A stretch of DNA of 34,760 nucleotides from Bacteroidia bacterium (GCA_029253325.1 JAQWZS010000002.1:1-34760), one strand, 5' to 3'; shown: positions 25,198 to 33,343, counted from the stretch's first letter. Numbers and translations are program-made. Notes: generated by a model not told the origin, from the sequence alone.

Positions 25198-27702
25198 ATG
25201 ACTTTGAAAAAAAACATAGGATTATTTTTAGGGATAATATTATCCCTAAATCTGAATGCTCAATTTGTGGATAGTACAAAAATAATTGTTGACTTTGAGA
25301 AGCCTGTTAAATACAATGTAGAAGCTATTACAATCAGTGGGAACGATTATACTCCAGATGGTTTAATTCTGCTTACCTCGGGTTTAAAAGTGGGTCAATC
25401 AATTACGATACCTGGTGATGACACCAAACAAGCAATAAGTAAATTGTGGAAGAGAAAGTTATTTAGTGATATAGAAATTGGGTTGGTTAAGGCCAAGAAT
25501 GGCAATATTTCTATCAATATTTCTGTGGTTGAACGACCTGCACTATCTAAGTATTCTATCAAAGGACTTAAAAAATCTGAGACAAATAATGTTAGGGATG
25601 AGATTTCTCTTCAGACAAACCAACTCATTACAGAGGATCTCATTAATAAAACTAAATCAGAGATTCTTGATTACTTTTATGAAAAAGGCTTTTATGGAGT
25701 AAAGACTTCCATAACCAGAGAGGCAGACCCCAAAAAACCCAATTTTCAGATTTTAAGAATAGCTATTGATCGGGGTAAAAAAGTGAAAATGCAAGATTTG
25801 GTTTTTGTGGGTAATGAAAATATATCAAGCAAAAAACTTCGAAAAATCATCAAGCCAAAACGACGGAATAAAAAGTATAATTTCTTTGCTACTTCAAAAT
25901 TTGTTCAAGATGAGTTTGAAGAAACGAAATCGGGTATTGTTCAAGCATACAGCACTTTGGGTTATCGAGATGCATACTTAATGTATGACTCCATTCAACA
26001 AATTTCAGAAGATAGAGTAGTTGTGAAAATTGGGATCAACGAGGGTAAAAAGTATTTCTTTAGAAACATTTCATGGGTTGGAAATACTAAGTACAGGACA
26101 TCTTTATTAGATACATTACTGGGTATTAAAGCCGGAGATGTTTACGATCAATCAAAATTAGAAAGCAAGCTTTTCATGAGTGAGAATGGATTTGATGTGT
26201 CGAGTTTGTATATGGACGATGGGTATTTGTTTTTTAATGTTAACCCAGTAGAGGTTTTAGTGGAGAACGATAGCATTGATTTGGAGATGAGAATTTATGA
26301 AGGGAAGCAAGCTACAGTGAATCGCGTGAGTATAGTTGGTAATGATAAAACAAGCGACTATGTAGCCTTGCGTGTTATACGAACACGACCTGGAGATAAA
26401 TTCAGTAGATCTGATATACAACGAAGCATGCGAGAACTTGCTCAGTTAGGGTTTTTTGATCCTGAAGGTTTAGATGTTAATCCTATGCCTAACCCTCAGA
26501 ATGGAACAGTAGATATTGAGTATAAGGTAGTTGAAAAGCCAAGTGATCAAATAGAAGCGTCCGGTGGCTGGGGAGGCTTTGGAGGATTTGTTGGGACATT
26601 GGGGTTAACACTCAATAATTTTAGTTCTCGAAAAGTTTTTCAAAAAGGAGGTTGGGATCCAATACCTTCTGGAGATGGACAACGATTGTCTTTGAGAATT
26701 CAAAGTAATGGTCCGCAATATCAAGGGTATAACTTCTCATTTAGTGAGCCTTGGTTAGGGGGTAAAAAACCCAATTCTCTAAGTGTGAGTATTTTTCATA
26801 ATGTTCAATCTACCTTTCAGTTTAGTAGCGATCGACCTAAATTTACCACTACAGGAGGTAGTATTGCTTTTGGTAAACAACTCAAGTTTCCAGATGATTA
26901 TTTCTCCTTTAGTACCTCACTTACCTACCAGCGATATGGTTTAAAAAATTGGACATCATTTGGTGCTTCGGAGCTTGGTTTTACAAATGGTAATGCAAAT
27001 AATATTAGCATAACAACTACACTCTCTAGAAACAGTACCAACCATCCGATATATCCGACGGAAGGAAGTTCGTTTATGGCAAGTTTCCAATTCACACCGC
27101 CGTATTCACTGATTTCGGGCAAAGATTTTTCTGACCCTACAATGTCACCACAAGAACGATTCCGATGGATAGAACTTGCCAAAACGAAATTTAATGGACA
27201 ATGGTTTTTAGGCATGGGTACGGGTAAACGAAAATTTGTAATCTCACCATCATATAGATTTGGAGCAGTATCCATTTGGAATGAAGATGTTGGGTATTCA
27301 CCGTTCGAATTGTTTCGAGTTGGGGGTAGCGGATTATCTAATTTTGTGCTTTACGGGACAGATATAGTCTCCCAAAGAGGATACGATGAAGGTAGAATTA
27401 GTGATCCTTTAAATGGTCAGCAAGGACTCCCTATTTATACAAAATATTCATTAGAACTCAGATATCCACTAACTGTTGGTCAATCTTCTACCATCTATGC
27501 TCAGACATTTTTAGAGGCCGGAAATGCTTTTAGAAGTATACAGGAGTTTAGTCCTTTTGACGTAAGAAGAGCTGCTGGAGTTGGGGTGCGTCTGTTCCTC
27601 CCAATGTTTGGTCTTTTAGGAGTGGATTATGCATGGGCATTAGATCAAGGATTCAGAGACGAACCTTCTCAATTTCACTTCTTTATAGGTCAGCAGTTTT
27701 AA
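25198..27702 (+). CDS. bamA: outer-membrane protein assembly factor BamA
   Basis: It is the central insertase for outer-membrane beta-barrels. The 834 residues comprise a signal peptide (MTLKKNIGLFLGIILSLNLN to AQ), five POTRA-type repeats over about 40-470 and a C-terminal Omp85 barrel. The POTRA repeats are seen as units such as NVEAITISGNDYTPDGLI and KMQDLVFVGNENISSKKLR. The barrel has PYRFGAV-type strands and ends in FHFFIGQQF with a terminal Phe, the usual assembly signal. An upstream TTG at 25168 keeps the frame open and would overlap uppS, but ATG 25198, 1 nt after the uppS stop, fits the signal peptide. The Skp/OmpH chaperone genes that often follow are absent; the 3' end overlaps mgsA by 20 nt. 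Confidence 0.95.
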   Translation: MTLKKNIGLFLGIILSLNLNAQFVDSTKIIVDFEKPVKYNVEAITISGNDYTPDGLILLTSGLKVGQSITIPGDDTKQAISKLWKRKLFSDIEIGLVKAKNGNISINISVVERPALSKYSIKGLKKSETNNVRDEISLQTNQLITEDLINKTKSEILDYFYEKGFYGVKTSITREADPKKPNFQILRIAIDRGKKVKMQDLVFVGNENISSKKLRKIIKPKRRNKKYNFFATSKFVQDEFEETKSGIVQAYSTLGYRDAYLMYDSIQQISEDRVVVKIGINEGKKYFFRNISWVGNTKYRTSLLDTLLGIKAGDVYDQSKLESKLFMSENGFDVSSLYMDDGYLFFNVNPVEVLVENDSIDLEMRIYEGKQATVNRVSIVGNDKTSDYVALRVIRTRPGDKFSRSDIQRSMRELAQLGFFDPEGLDVNPMPNPQNGTVDIEYKVVEKPSDQIEASGGWGGFGGFVGTLGLTLNNFSSRKVFQKGGWDPIPSGDGQRLSLRIQSNGPQYQGYNFSFSEPWLGGKKPNSLSVSIFHNVQSTFQFSSDRPKFTTTGGSIAFGKQLKFPDDYFSFSTSLTYQRYGLKNWTSFGASELGFTNGNANNISITTTLSRNSTNHPIYPTEGSSFMASFQFTPPYSLISGKDFSDPTMSPQERFRWIELAKTKFNGQWFLGMGTGKRKFVISPSYRFGAVSIWNEDVGYSPFELFRVGGSGLSNFVLYGTDIVSQRGYDEGRISDPLNGQQGLPIYTKYSLELRYPLTVGQSSTIYAQTFLEAGNAFRSIQEFSPFDVRRAAGVGVRLFLPMFGLLGVDYAWALDQGFRDEPSQFHFFIGQQF

Positions 27703-28084
27703 GAGGTTCTATCTTCTCATTGAAGAAAGAAACCAAAATATGAGCAGATTTTTGATTAGTGGCTAATGGAACATTGTGTACATCACACAACCTTAGTAGC
27801 ATAGATATATCTACATCATGTGGGTGTTTATCTAGTGGATCTCTGAAAAATATTATTGCATCCATCTCTCCTCGTGTCACCATAGCACCAATCTCTGCGT
27901 CACCACCAAGAGGTCCAGATGCAACACGCTGAATATGGCTTACCCCTGCATCCATAATCATTTTCCCTGTGGTCCCAGTCGCAATTAAGGTTAATTCTTT
28001 TCGCTTGAAAAAATCCATTCGTTGTAAAACAAAAGAGACTAAATCAGCTTTCTTACCGTCATGGGCAATTAATGCAATGTTCAT
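27683..28084 (-). CDS. mgsA: methylglyoxal synthase
   Basis: It converts dihydroxyacetone phosphate to methylglyoxal plus phosphate, a bypass that releases phosphate when sugar phosphates build up. It has 133 residues, somewhat shorter than the E. coli enzyme. The active-site set is complete: IALIAHDGKK (His 8), TGTTG, SGPLGGDAEIGA (Asp 62), and FFRDPLDKHPHDVD (Asp 82, His 89, Asp 92). It starts 3 nt after the 3HCDH-like gene on the same strand and overlaps the 3' end of bamA by 20 nt. Confidence 0.95.
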   Translation of the reverse strand: MNIALIAHDGKKADLVSFVLQRMDFFKRKELTLIATGTTGKMIMDAGVSHIQRVASGPLGGDAEIGAMVTRGEMDAIIFFRDPLDKHPHDVDISMLLRLCDVHNVPLATNQKSAHILVSFFNEKIEPLKTADL

Positions 28085-28087
28085 TTG

Positions 28088-28744
28088 TTATGATATAAAT
28101 TCTTTAAAATATTCTGTTTTGAGGAGTGAGGCAATTTTATACCGTTCATCCTTTGTATCTTGATATAGAGCATCTAATGTTTCGTAAACATGGTCTAACC
28201 CAATTTCTTGGCTCCATTCAAAAGGTCCTTTTGGATATGCTGTACCTAGTTTCATCCCCAAATCAATATCCTTTTTACTTGCAGTACCTTCTTGGACGGT
28301 GTAATATGCTTCATTAATTATCATGCAAATAATTCTGGGGGTTACAAGTCCAACACGACTTTTTACAAAGCGATGTTCCAGTTTTAATTGATTGAAAAAA
28401 TCACTTGCAATAATTTTATCCTGGTCATTAATAGCACAACATTCGATGACCTTTCGGTTGATAAATGTAGGCAATGTATTCATCCCGACAATAGTACACG
28501 ATGGATAGCTCCCTAGTTCTGCATATAACTCCTCCAATTGTATTTTAACAGAACCAACAATTATAAGTTTTCCCTTTGCCTGATGATAAATTTCTATTTG
28601 TTCGGGACTATCGTCAAAATCGAGATCAAAAATGACATCGTACGTGTCAATTTCACTAATTTTGAATGAAATTAATGAATGTTCAGAAATGAGGTTTTTC
28701 AGTTCTTCAACTTGATTTACCTGACCTTTAACTGCGATTTTCAT
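28088..28744 (-). CDS. 3-hydroxyacyl-CoA dehydrogenase family protein with degenerate NAD domain
   Basis: The 218-residue protein has a clear C-terminal 3-hydroxyacyl-CoA dehydrogenase (3HCDH) domain: VKSRVGLVTPRIICMIINEAYYTVQEGTASKKDIDLGMKLGTAYPKGPFEWSQEIGLDHV in parts, about residues 120-190. The N-terminal half keeps the family layout (a short strand-helix start, TIVGMNTLPTF at about 90-100) but lacks the GxGxxG NAD-binding motif and is some 60-70 residues short of a full enzyme. It may be a catalytically altered or non-redox paralogue. An upstream frame extension overlaps ridA and is rejected; ATG 28744 has a -7 box 6 nt upstream. It is co-transcribed with mgsA. Confidence 0.82.
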   Translation of the reverse strand: MKIAVKGQVNQVEELKNLISEHSLISFKISEIDTYDVIFDLDFDDSPEQIEIYHQAKGKLIIVGSVKIQLEELYAELGSYPSCTIVGMNTLPTFINRKVIECCAINDQDKIIASDFFNQLKLEHRFVKSRVGLVTPRIICMIINEAYYTVQEGTASKKDIDLGMKLGTAYPKGPFEWSQEIGLDHVYETLDALYQDTKDERYKIASLLKTEYFKEFIS

Positions 28745-28750
28745 TAAAAG

Positions 28751-28758
28751 CAAATGTA
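28751..28758 (-). promoter_or_regulatory. -7 promoter box of the 3HCDH-mgsA unit
   Basis: TACATTTG on the minus strand matches TAnnTTTG and ends 6 nt before the ATG at 28744. It shares a 32-nt intergenic space with the divergent ridA. Confidence 0.5.
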
Positions 28759-28776
28759 GACTACAATTATAAGAAC

Positions 28777-29154
28777 ATGAAAAAAATAATAAACACATCA
28801 AATGCACCAGCGGCCATTGGGCCCTACAGTCAGGCAGTTCTTGCCAATGATACACTCTATTGTAGTGGACAGATTGCATTAGATCCACTCAGTGGAGAAT
28901 TAGTGTTAGCTTCAATCGAAGAAGAAACCGAACAGGTTATGAAGAATATAGAAGCAGTTTTGTCTGCTGCTAAGATGAAATTTGAACATGTGGTGAAATG
29001 TAGCATATTCATGTCTTCAATGGAACACTACAATGAAATTAATGAGGTTTACGCCCGTTATTTTACGACTAATCCCCCAGCCAGAGAAGCAGTAGCTGTT
29101 AAAACATTACCCAAAAGTGTGAATGTAGAAATAAGTGTGATTGCTTGTAAGTAG
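28777..29154 (+). CDS. ridA: RidA family reactive intermediate (2-iminoacid) deaminase
   Basis: It hydrolyses reactive enamine/imine intermediates from PLP enzymes to ketoacids and ammonia, protecting other PLP enzymes. The 125 residues are typical for this trimeric family: PAAIGPYSQAV with Tyr 17, CSGQIALDPLSGELV, NIEAVLSAAKM, and NPPAREAVAVKTLP with Arg 103, which binds the substrate carboxylate, plus Glu 118 in VEISVIA. It is a single-gene unit divergent from the 3HCDH-like gene. Confidence 0.96.
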   Translation: MKKIINTSNAPAAIGPYSQAVLANDTLYCSGQIALDPLSGELVLASIEEETEQVMKNIEAVLSAAKMKFEHVVKCSIFMSSMEHYNEINEVYARYFTTNPPAREAVAVKTLPKSVNVEISVIACK

Positions 29155-29164
29155 GGGTATCAAA

Positions 29165-29188
29165 AAAGCCCCAATATGGTGGGGCTTT
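29165..29188 (-). terminator. intrinsic terminator of tRNA-Phe
   Basis: A 9-bp stem (AAAGCCCCA / TGGGGCTTT) with a 6-nt loop is followed on the minus strand by a run of T. It begins 1 nt after the tRNA 3' end. On the plus strand there is no T tail, though it may also limit read-through from ridA. Confidence 0.8.
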
Positions 29189-29189
29189 G

Positions 29190-29262
29190 TGGTGTGGGGC
29201 GGGATCGAACCGCCGACACAAGGATTTTCAGTCCTTTGCTCTACCAACTGAGCTACCGCACC
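29190..29262 (-). tRNA. tRNA-Phe (GAA)
   Basis: The 73-nt cloverleaf on the minus strand has anticodon GAA in the loop CTGAAAA, D arm AGCTCAGTTGGTAGAGC, T arm GGCGG-TTCGATC-CCGCC and discriminator A. CCA is not encoded. The acceptor stem pairs GGTGCGG with CCACACC, which leaves a C-A mismatch at the fifth pair. A possible -7 box (TATTTTTG, 29313-29320) is about 50 nt upstream. Confidence 0.95.
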
Positions 29263-29391
29263 TACTTTTATGTATAACCTTTGTTTGAATTGTTTTCCTA
29301 CAAAAGCGGCTGCAAAAATAAGAGGATTGTTTTAATATGGAAACTATTTGTGATGTAGATATTTAAAATAAATCTAACTCATCATTTATTC

Positions 29392-29399
29392 TATTTTTG
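29392..29399 (+). promoter_or_regulatory. -7 promoter box of the Fe-S oxidoreductase operon
   Basis: TATTTTTG matches TAnnTTTG and ends 12 nt before the ATG at 29412. It overlaps the TTG that would begin a longer frame, supporting the later start. Confidence 0.5.
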
Positions 29400-29411
29400 A
29401 ACTTCATCAAG

Positions 29412-30716
29412 ATGCAGTATATCGAACAATTACTATTTGTTATCGTACTGGGGGTTGCCCTCTGCTTTTTTATCAAAAAGATAAAACAAATTCGAAGAAA
29501 TATCTTCCTTGGGAAAGATGAAACTATCAACGATCAAAAAGCTGAACGCTGGAAGGTTATGGCGAAAGTTGCTCTTGGACAGAGCAAAATGGTTGTTAGA
29601 CCTGTTGCTGGCTTTTTCCATATTCTCATCTATATTGGGTTTATATTAATCAATATTGAGGTCTTGGAAATTCTTATTGATGGTGTTGCAGGCACACATC
29701 GTTCATTATCATTTTTAGGTTCAATTTATAATACGGCTATTGGTTTTTTTGAAATTCTAGCCGTACTCGTATTTGTAGCGTGTATTGTCTTTCTAGCTCG
29801 AAGATTTATTGTTAGAATACCCCGATTCCATTCTCCAGAAATGAAAGGGTGGGCAACTAAAGATGCCACGTATATTCTCATCATCGAAATTGTTTTGATG
29901 GTTGCCTTATTGAAGATGAATGCAGTAGATCAATTACTACAAGCAAGAGGAGCTGATCATTACATAGCTGCAGGTAGTTTCCCTGTGTCTCAATATCTGA
30001 CGGGATTTTTCTCAAATTACAGTACTGAAACTTTAGTTGTGTTTGAACGGGTGTTTTGGTGGTTTCATATTTTAGGGATATTATTCTTTTTAAACTATGT
30101 GCCTTACAGTAAGCATTTACATATCTTTTTAGCTTTCCCAAATACATGGTATAGCCGGTTAAGTCCAGCGGGTGAGTTCCAGAATATGCCAGAGATTACC
30201 AATGAGGTTAATATGATGCTTGACCCATCAAAGGCAGACCCCAATATGCCCCCTCCTGAAAAATTTGGGGTGAATGATGTGACTGATTTAAGTTGGAAAA
30301 ATCTATTGGATGCATACTCTTGTACAGAATGTGGAAGATGTACAAGTTCTTGTCCTGCTAATATCACAGGTAAGAAATTAAGCCCACGAAAGATTATGAT
30401 GGACACACGTGATCGAGCCGAAGAGTTAGGTAAGGCAAAAGACAATAACGGGCCTGATTATCATGATGGGAAATCATTGCATGATTTAATTTCTCAGGAA
30501 GAATTATTGGCTTGTACAACATGCAATGCTTGTGTAGAAGCATGTCCAATCAATATTAATCCCGTTGATATTATTTTTGGGATGCGTCAGTATCAAACGC
30601 TCGAAAAATCGGCAATGCCATCAGAATGGGCAATGATGAATAGCAATATTGAGAATAACCAAGCACCTTGGCAATTTTCACCGACAGATCGAGCCAATTG
30701 GTCGAAAGAAATTTAA
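29412..30716 (+). CDS. membrane Fe-S oxidoreductase, NarI-like domain plus two 4Fe-4S clusters
   Basis: The 434 residues begin with about five membrane helices resembling the cytochrome b-type NarI domain. His residues in GFFHILIY, FWWFHILG and SKHLHIF are candidate haem ligands. The cytoplasmic C-terminal part carries two ferredoxin-type sites, CTECGRCTSSCP (Cys 304, 307, 310, 314) and CTTCNACVEACP (Cys 368, 371, 374, 378). This is the front half of HdrD/DUF224-type quinone-linked oxidoreductases; the back half is the next gene. Such proteins link ETF or other donors to menaquinone. Electron entry from the acyl-CoA dehydrogenase at 18.7 kb via ETF is inference. The start is ATG 29412 rather than TTG 29397. 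Confidence 0.88.
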   Translation: MQYIEQLLFVIVLGVALCFFIKKIKQIRRNIFLGKDETINDQKAERWKVMAKVALGQSKMVVRPVAGFFHILIYIGFILINIEVLEILIDGVAGTHRSLSFLGSIYNTAIGFFEILAVLVFVACIVFLARRFIVRIPRFHSPEMKGWATKDATYILIIEIVLMVALLKMNAVDQLLQARGADHYIAAGSFPVSQYLTGFFSNYSTETLVVFERVFWWFHILGILFFLNYVPYSKHLHIFLAFPNTWYSRLSPAGEFQNMPEITNEVNMMLDPSKADPNMPPPEKFGVNDVTDLSWKNLLDAYSCTECGRCTSSCPANITGKKLSPRKIMMDTRDRAEELGKAKDNNGPDYHDGKSLHDLISQEELLACTTCNACVEACPININPVDIIFGMRQYQTLEKSAMPSEWAMMNSNIENNQAPWQFSPTDRANWSKEI

Positions 30717-30730
30717 AATAAGATTATTCA

Positions 30731-31522
30731 ATGAGCGAAAAAATAAGTGTACCGACAGTTGCAGAACTTATTGCCAAGGGCGAAAAACCAGACGTACTTT
30801 TTTGGGTAGGTTGTGCAGGGAGTTTTGATGAGCGTGCCCAAAAAGTGACGAAAGCTTTTGTTAAAATATTACACCATGTAGGGTTAAAATATGCCATTCT
30901 TGGAACAGAAGAAAGCTGCACAGGAGATCCAGCTAAACGAGCAGGAAATGAGTTTTTATTCCAAATGCAGGCAATGGCAAATATTGCTACACTTAACGCC
31001 TATGAAATTTCAAAAATTGTAACCACATGCCCGCATTGTTTTAATACTATTAAAAATGAATACCCTAGTCTCGGTGGAAACTATGAGGTTATTCATCACA
31101 CTCAATTATTACAAGAGCTAATTGATGAGGGTAAATTAACCTTTGGGGAAGAACCGTTCAAAGGAAGAAAAATAACCTATCACGACAGCTGTTACCTTGG
31201 ACGGGCTAATGGAGTATATGATGCACCACGAAAAATTTTGGAGGCCTTAGATGCTGAATTGGTCGAAATGAAACGATGCCGAAAGAATGGCTTGTGTTGT
31301 GGTGCTGGAGGTGCTCAAATGTTCAAAGATGCTGAACAAGGTAGTAAGGAAATTAATATCGAACGAACAGAGGAAGCCATTGATACTGGAGCTGAAATCA
31401 TATCGGCTAACTGTCCGTTTTGTACGACTATGATTAGAGACGGTGTTAAACACGCTGAAAAAGAGGATAAAGTAGAAGTGCTGGATTTAGCCGAGTTGGT
31501 TGTTCAAGCAAAAGATTTATAG
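30731..31522 (+). CDS. CCG-domain (HdrD/GlpC-type) Fe-S protein
   Basis: The 263 residues contain two cysteine-rich CCG domains. The second is complete: DSCYLGR (Cys 154), LCCGAGG (Cys 189-190), CPFC (Cys 228, 231), the pattern that binds a non-cubane [4Fe-4S] cluster in heterodisulfide reductase. The first has VGCAGSF (Cys 28), ESCTGD with a single Cys (63) where the full motif has two, and TTCPHC (Cys 100, 103). It starts 14 nt after the membrane subunit and is probably its cytoplasmic catalytic partner. The donor is unknown; ETF, lactate or glycerol-3-phosphate systems use related subunits. Its stop is 4 nt from the convergent rlmG stop. Confidence 0.88.
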   Translation: MSEKISVPTVAELIAKGEKPDVLFWVGCAGSFDERAQKVTKAFVKILHHVGLKYAILGTEESCTGDPAKRAGNEFLFQMQAMANIATLNAYEISKIVTTCPHCFNTIKNEYPSLGGNYEVIHHTQLLQELIDEGKLTFGEEPFKGRKITYHDSCYLGRANGVYDAPRKILEALDAELVEMKRCRKNGLCCGAGGAQMFKDAEQGSKEINIERTEEAIDTGAEIISANCPFCTTMIRDGVKHAEKEDKVEVLDLAELVVQAKDL

Positions 31523-31526
31523 ATTC

Positions 31527-32621
31527 CTAAGAATTAGAACAGGAAATTACCTCATATTTATTGTTCGAGGTAATAGTTTTTACTGAGCCAAATAGTTTAA
31601 TTAAATGTGTGGAGTAGTTTAGGTGAGTATTTGCTACAATCATCATGGTACCACTTTCAGCCAAATATTTTTTAGCATTTTTAAATAGATTCAAAGCAAT
31701 TTCAATCGTGTTTTCAAATTCAAAATGAAATGGAGGGTTGCAGACAATTAAATTAAATTTCTCATTGGTTTTAATTTGAAGATCATTTTTCCAATGAAAG
31801 TAAGAATTATCTTTGGGTAGGTTTAATTTGGCAGAACTGATAGCTAGAAAATTATCGTCGATAAGATGGATGCTACACTTTGGGTTTTGTTTTCGAATAT
31901 AGGCAGCCACAACTCCATTGCCACATGCCAAATCCATGATTGTATCATGATCATTTATTTCTGGCAAAGACTCAAGAAGTAGCAGTGTACCAAAATCGAT
32001 TTTTTTATTTGAAAATACTCCAGGATATTGTTTTATAGTTAGCCCTAAGTCATTTTCAATTGCATGAAAATTTAATTGATTTTGGATGTTTTTTTTAGGA
32101 CATTTTAGTATGAGTAATCGAGCTTTTTTCTTGGCTTTACTTTGCGATACATCTTCAAAATAATGTTCGGCTATATCAATCATTTTAGGTGTAAAATTTC
32201 GAGTCATAAAACCACATAAAATGATAGAGTTAGCATTCGATGATTGGTGAACATTCTTAATATAAAACTCAAATAAAGCCATTGATTTTGGAATTTTAAT
32301 AAGACCTAAGTCATTAGTTCCGTTAGACTTTAATGGATTATTCCAATGAATATTGTTAGCTGGGATTTTATTGATCTCAAAATTGTTTTTGATAGCTTTC
32401 AGTTGGGAGTTTAATAGAACGATATTAAGGGGGTGATAGGAATTTAGGGCACAAGCTAATGCCCCATATGTGTCATGACATAGCGTTATTTTCTTTTCGA
32501 CCAGTTCATACTCATTAATCTCTGAGAGAATCAACTCATCAATAGCACTCCAGGCTCTTAAGGATTTATTTTTTGTTTTGGGATAGCGTTCTAAATCCCA
32601 TTTTTTTTGATCAAACTGCAT
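31527..32621 (-). CDS. rlmG: 23S rRNA (guanine-N2)-methyltransferase, RlmG/RsmC family
   Basis: This SAM-dependent methyltransferase, 364 residues, consists of two tandem Rossmann methyltransferase-like domains. The N-terminal one is degenerate and carries the RlmG-like LERYPKTKNKSLRAWSAIDELIL. The C-terminal catalytic one has DLACGNGVVAAY (about 230-241) for SAM and the target-base motif NPPFHF (about 295-300), ending ANTHLNYSTHLIKLFG. The N-terminal signature favours RlmG (23S G1835) over RsmC (16S G1207). The frame extends to a TTG at 32639, but ATG 32621 is preferred with a -7 box at 32637-32644. Confidence 0.85.
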   Translation of the reverse strand: MQFDQKKWDLERYPKTKNKSLRAWSAIDELILSEINEYELVEKKITLCHDTYGALACALNSYHPLNIVLLNSQLKAIKNNFEINKIPANNIHWNNPLKSNGTNDLGLIKIPKSMALFEFYIKNVHQSSNANSIILCGFMTRNFTPKMIDIAEHYFEDVSQSKAKKKARLLILKCPKKNIQNQLNFHAIENDLGLTIKQYPGVFSNKKIDFGTLLLLESLPEINDHDTIMDLACGNGVVAAYIRKQNPKCSIHLIDDNFLAISSAKLNLPKDNSYFHWKNDLQIKTNEKFNLIVCNPPFHFEFENTIEIALNLFKNAKKYLAESGTMMIVANTHLNYSTHLIKLFGSVKTITSNNKYEVISCSNS

Positions 32622-32636
32622 GCACTTTTCTGCATA

Positions 32637-32644
32637 CAAAATTA
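32637..32644 (-). promoter_or_regulatory. -7 promoter box of rlmG
   Basis: TAATTTTG on the minus strand matches TAnnTTTG and ends 15 nt before the ATG at 32621. Confidence 0.5.
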
Positions 32645-32671
32645 AGGGTAAATCTACCTAGTTTATTGTTG

Positions 32672-33262
32672 CTAAGAGGTTAGGTCTAATATTACTTCAT
32701 ACTTTTCGTTCATTACGACAGAATATTCGAACCGTTTTAAACTGCTAGTTCTTTTGTATACAACAAGGAGACCTTCCTTAAATTTTAGTGTAGTAACGAG
32801 TTTACCTTCTGTATTGTAGAACTTACTTTGTCCATGGATAACCCATTTTTTATAACGAGGTCTTTTATCTTTACTCATTCTCTCAAATTTTTTGTGCGAA
32901 AATTTACCATGGTCTGCTGATTTTTCATGGTACAGCTTTATGCACTTATCTGTCCATAGTAATCTTGGGATGAGATGAATTTCTCCAAAATCTAGTTCTT
33001 TTTGATCAAAGTCAGCTATGATTTTATAGGAATAGAATTCAAACGAACGAATGGTGATACTTTTTATGTCATTTTTAATTTGAATAGAAAATGTACCATC
33101 TGTATTGGGTTTAAAAACATGTGTGTCATTTATAAAAATCTCAGCATCAGAGACAATTCTACCATATTGGTTGTACAATGTCCCAGAAATATTGGAATCT
33201 GCAGATACCCATGAACTCACAACCATTAAAACAATCAGCGATATTGACCCTCTTATTCTCAT
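32672..33262 (-). CDS. exported protein with carboxypeptidase-regulatory-like beta-sandwich, unknown function
   Basis: The 196 residues start with a signal peptide (MRIRGSISLIVLMVVSSWVSA). Residues about 24-95 resemble a carboxypeptidase-D regulatory-like domain: ISGTLYNQYGRIVSDAEIFINDT, then FKPNTDGTFSIQI and a final LDFGEIHL. This is the same fold that begins many Bacteroidota TonB receptors, but here no receptor follows. The C-terminal half is basic and unrecognised, with SKFYNTEGKLVTTLKFKEG resembling a MORN-like or YD-like strand repeat. It is a single gene, probably periplasmic or outer-membrane associated, with a -7 box 4 nt before its ATG. Confidence 0.7.
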   Translation of the reverse strand: MRIRGSISLIVLMVVSSWVSADSNISGTLYNQYGRIVSDAEIFINDTHVFKPNTDGTFSIQIKNDIKSITIRSFEFYSYKIIADFDQKELDFGEIHLIPRLLWTDKCIKLYHEKSADHGKFSHKKFERMSKDKRPRYKKWVIHGQSKFYNTEGKLVTTLKFKEGLLVVYKRTSSLKRFEYSVVMNEKYEVILDLTS

Positions 33263-33266
33263 ACTA

Positions 33267-33294
33267 CGAAAGTAGAATAACCAACATCCTCAAA
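33267..33294 (-). promoter_or_regulatory. promoter of the small exported protein gene, 4 nt from ATG
   Basis: On the minus strand TTTG (33291-33294), a 16-nt spacer and TACTTTCG (33267-33274; one mismatch to TAnnTTTG) precede the ATG at 33262 by only 4 nt. A leaderless transcript is predicted. Confidence 0.45.
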
Positions 33295-33343
33295 TTATGA
33301 TAAAAGTCATAAATCGATGTGATATATGACAAGAATTAGTGGT

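Noticed and set aside
26925..27275. 116-codon minus-strand frame inside bamA
   Set aside because: It is antisense to the BamA barrel, with no start signals and no recognisable domain.
28745..28888. 48-codon N-terminal extension of the 3HCDH-like gene
   Set aside because: It is antisense to the start of ridA, and a promoter box at 28751-28758 sits within it.
29165..29188. Terminator of ridA on the plus strand
   Set aside because: The stem could serve it, but the T tail exists only on the minus strand, next to tRNA-Phe.
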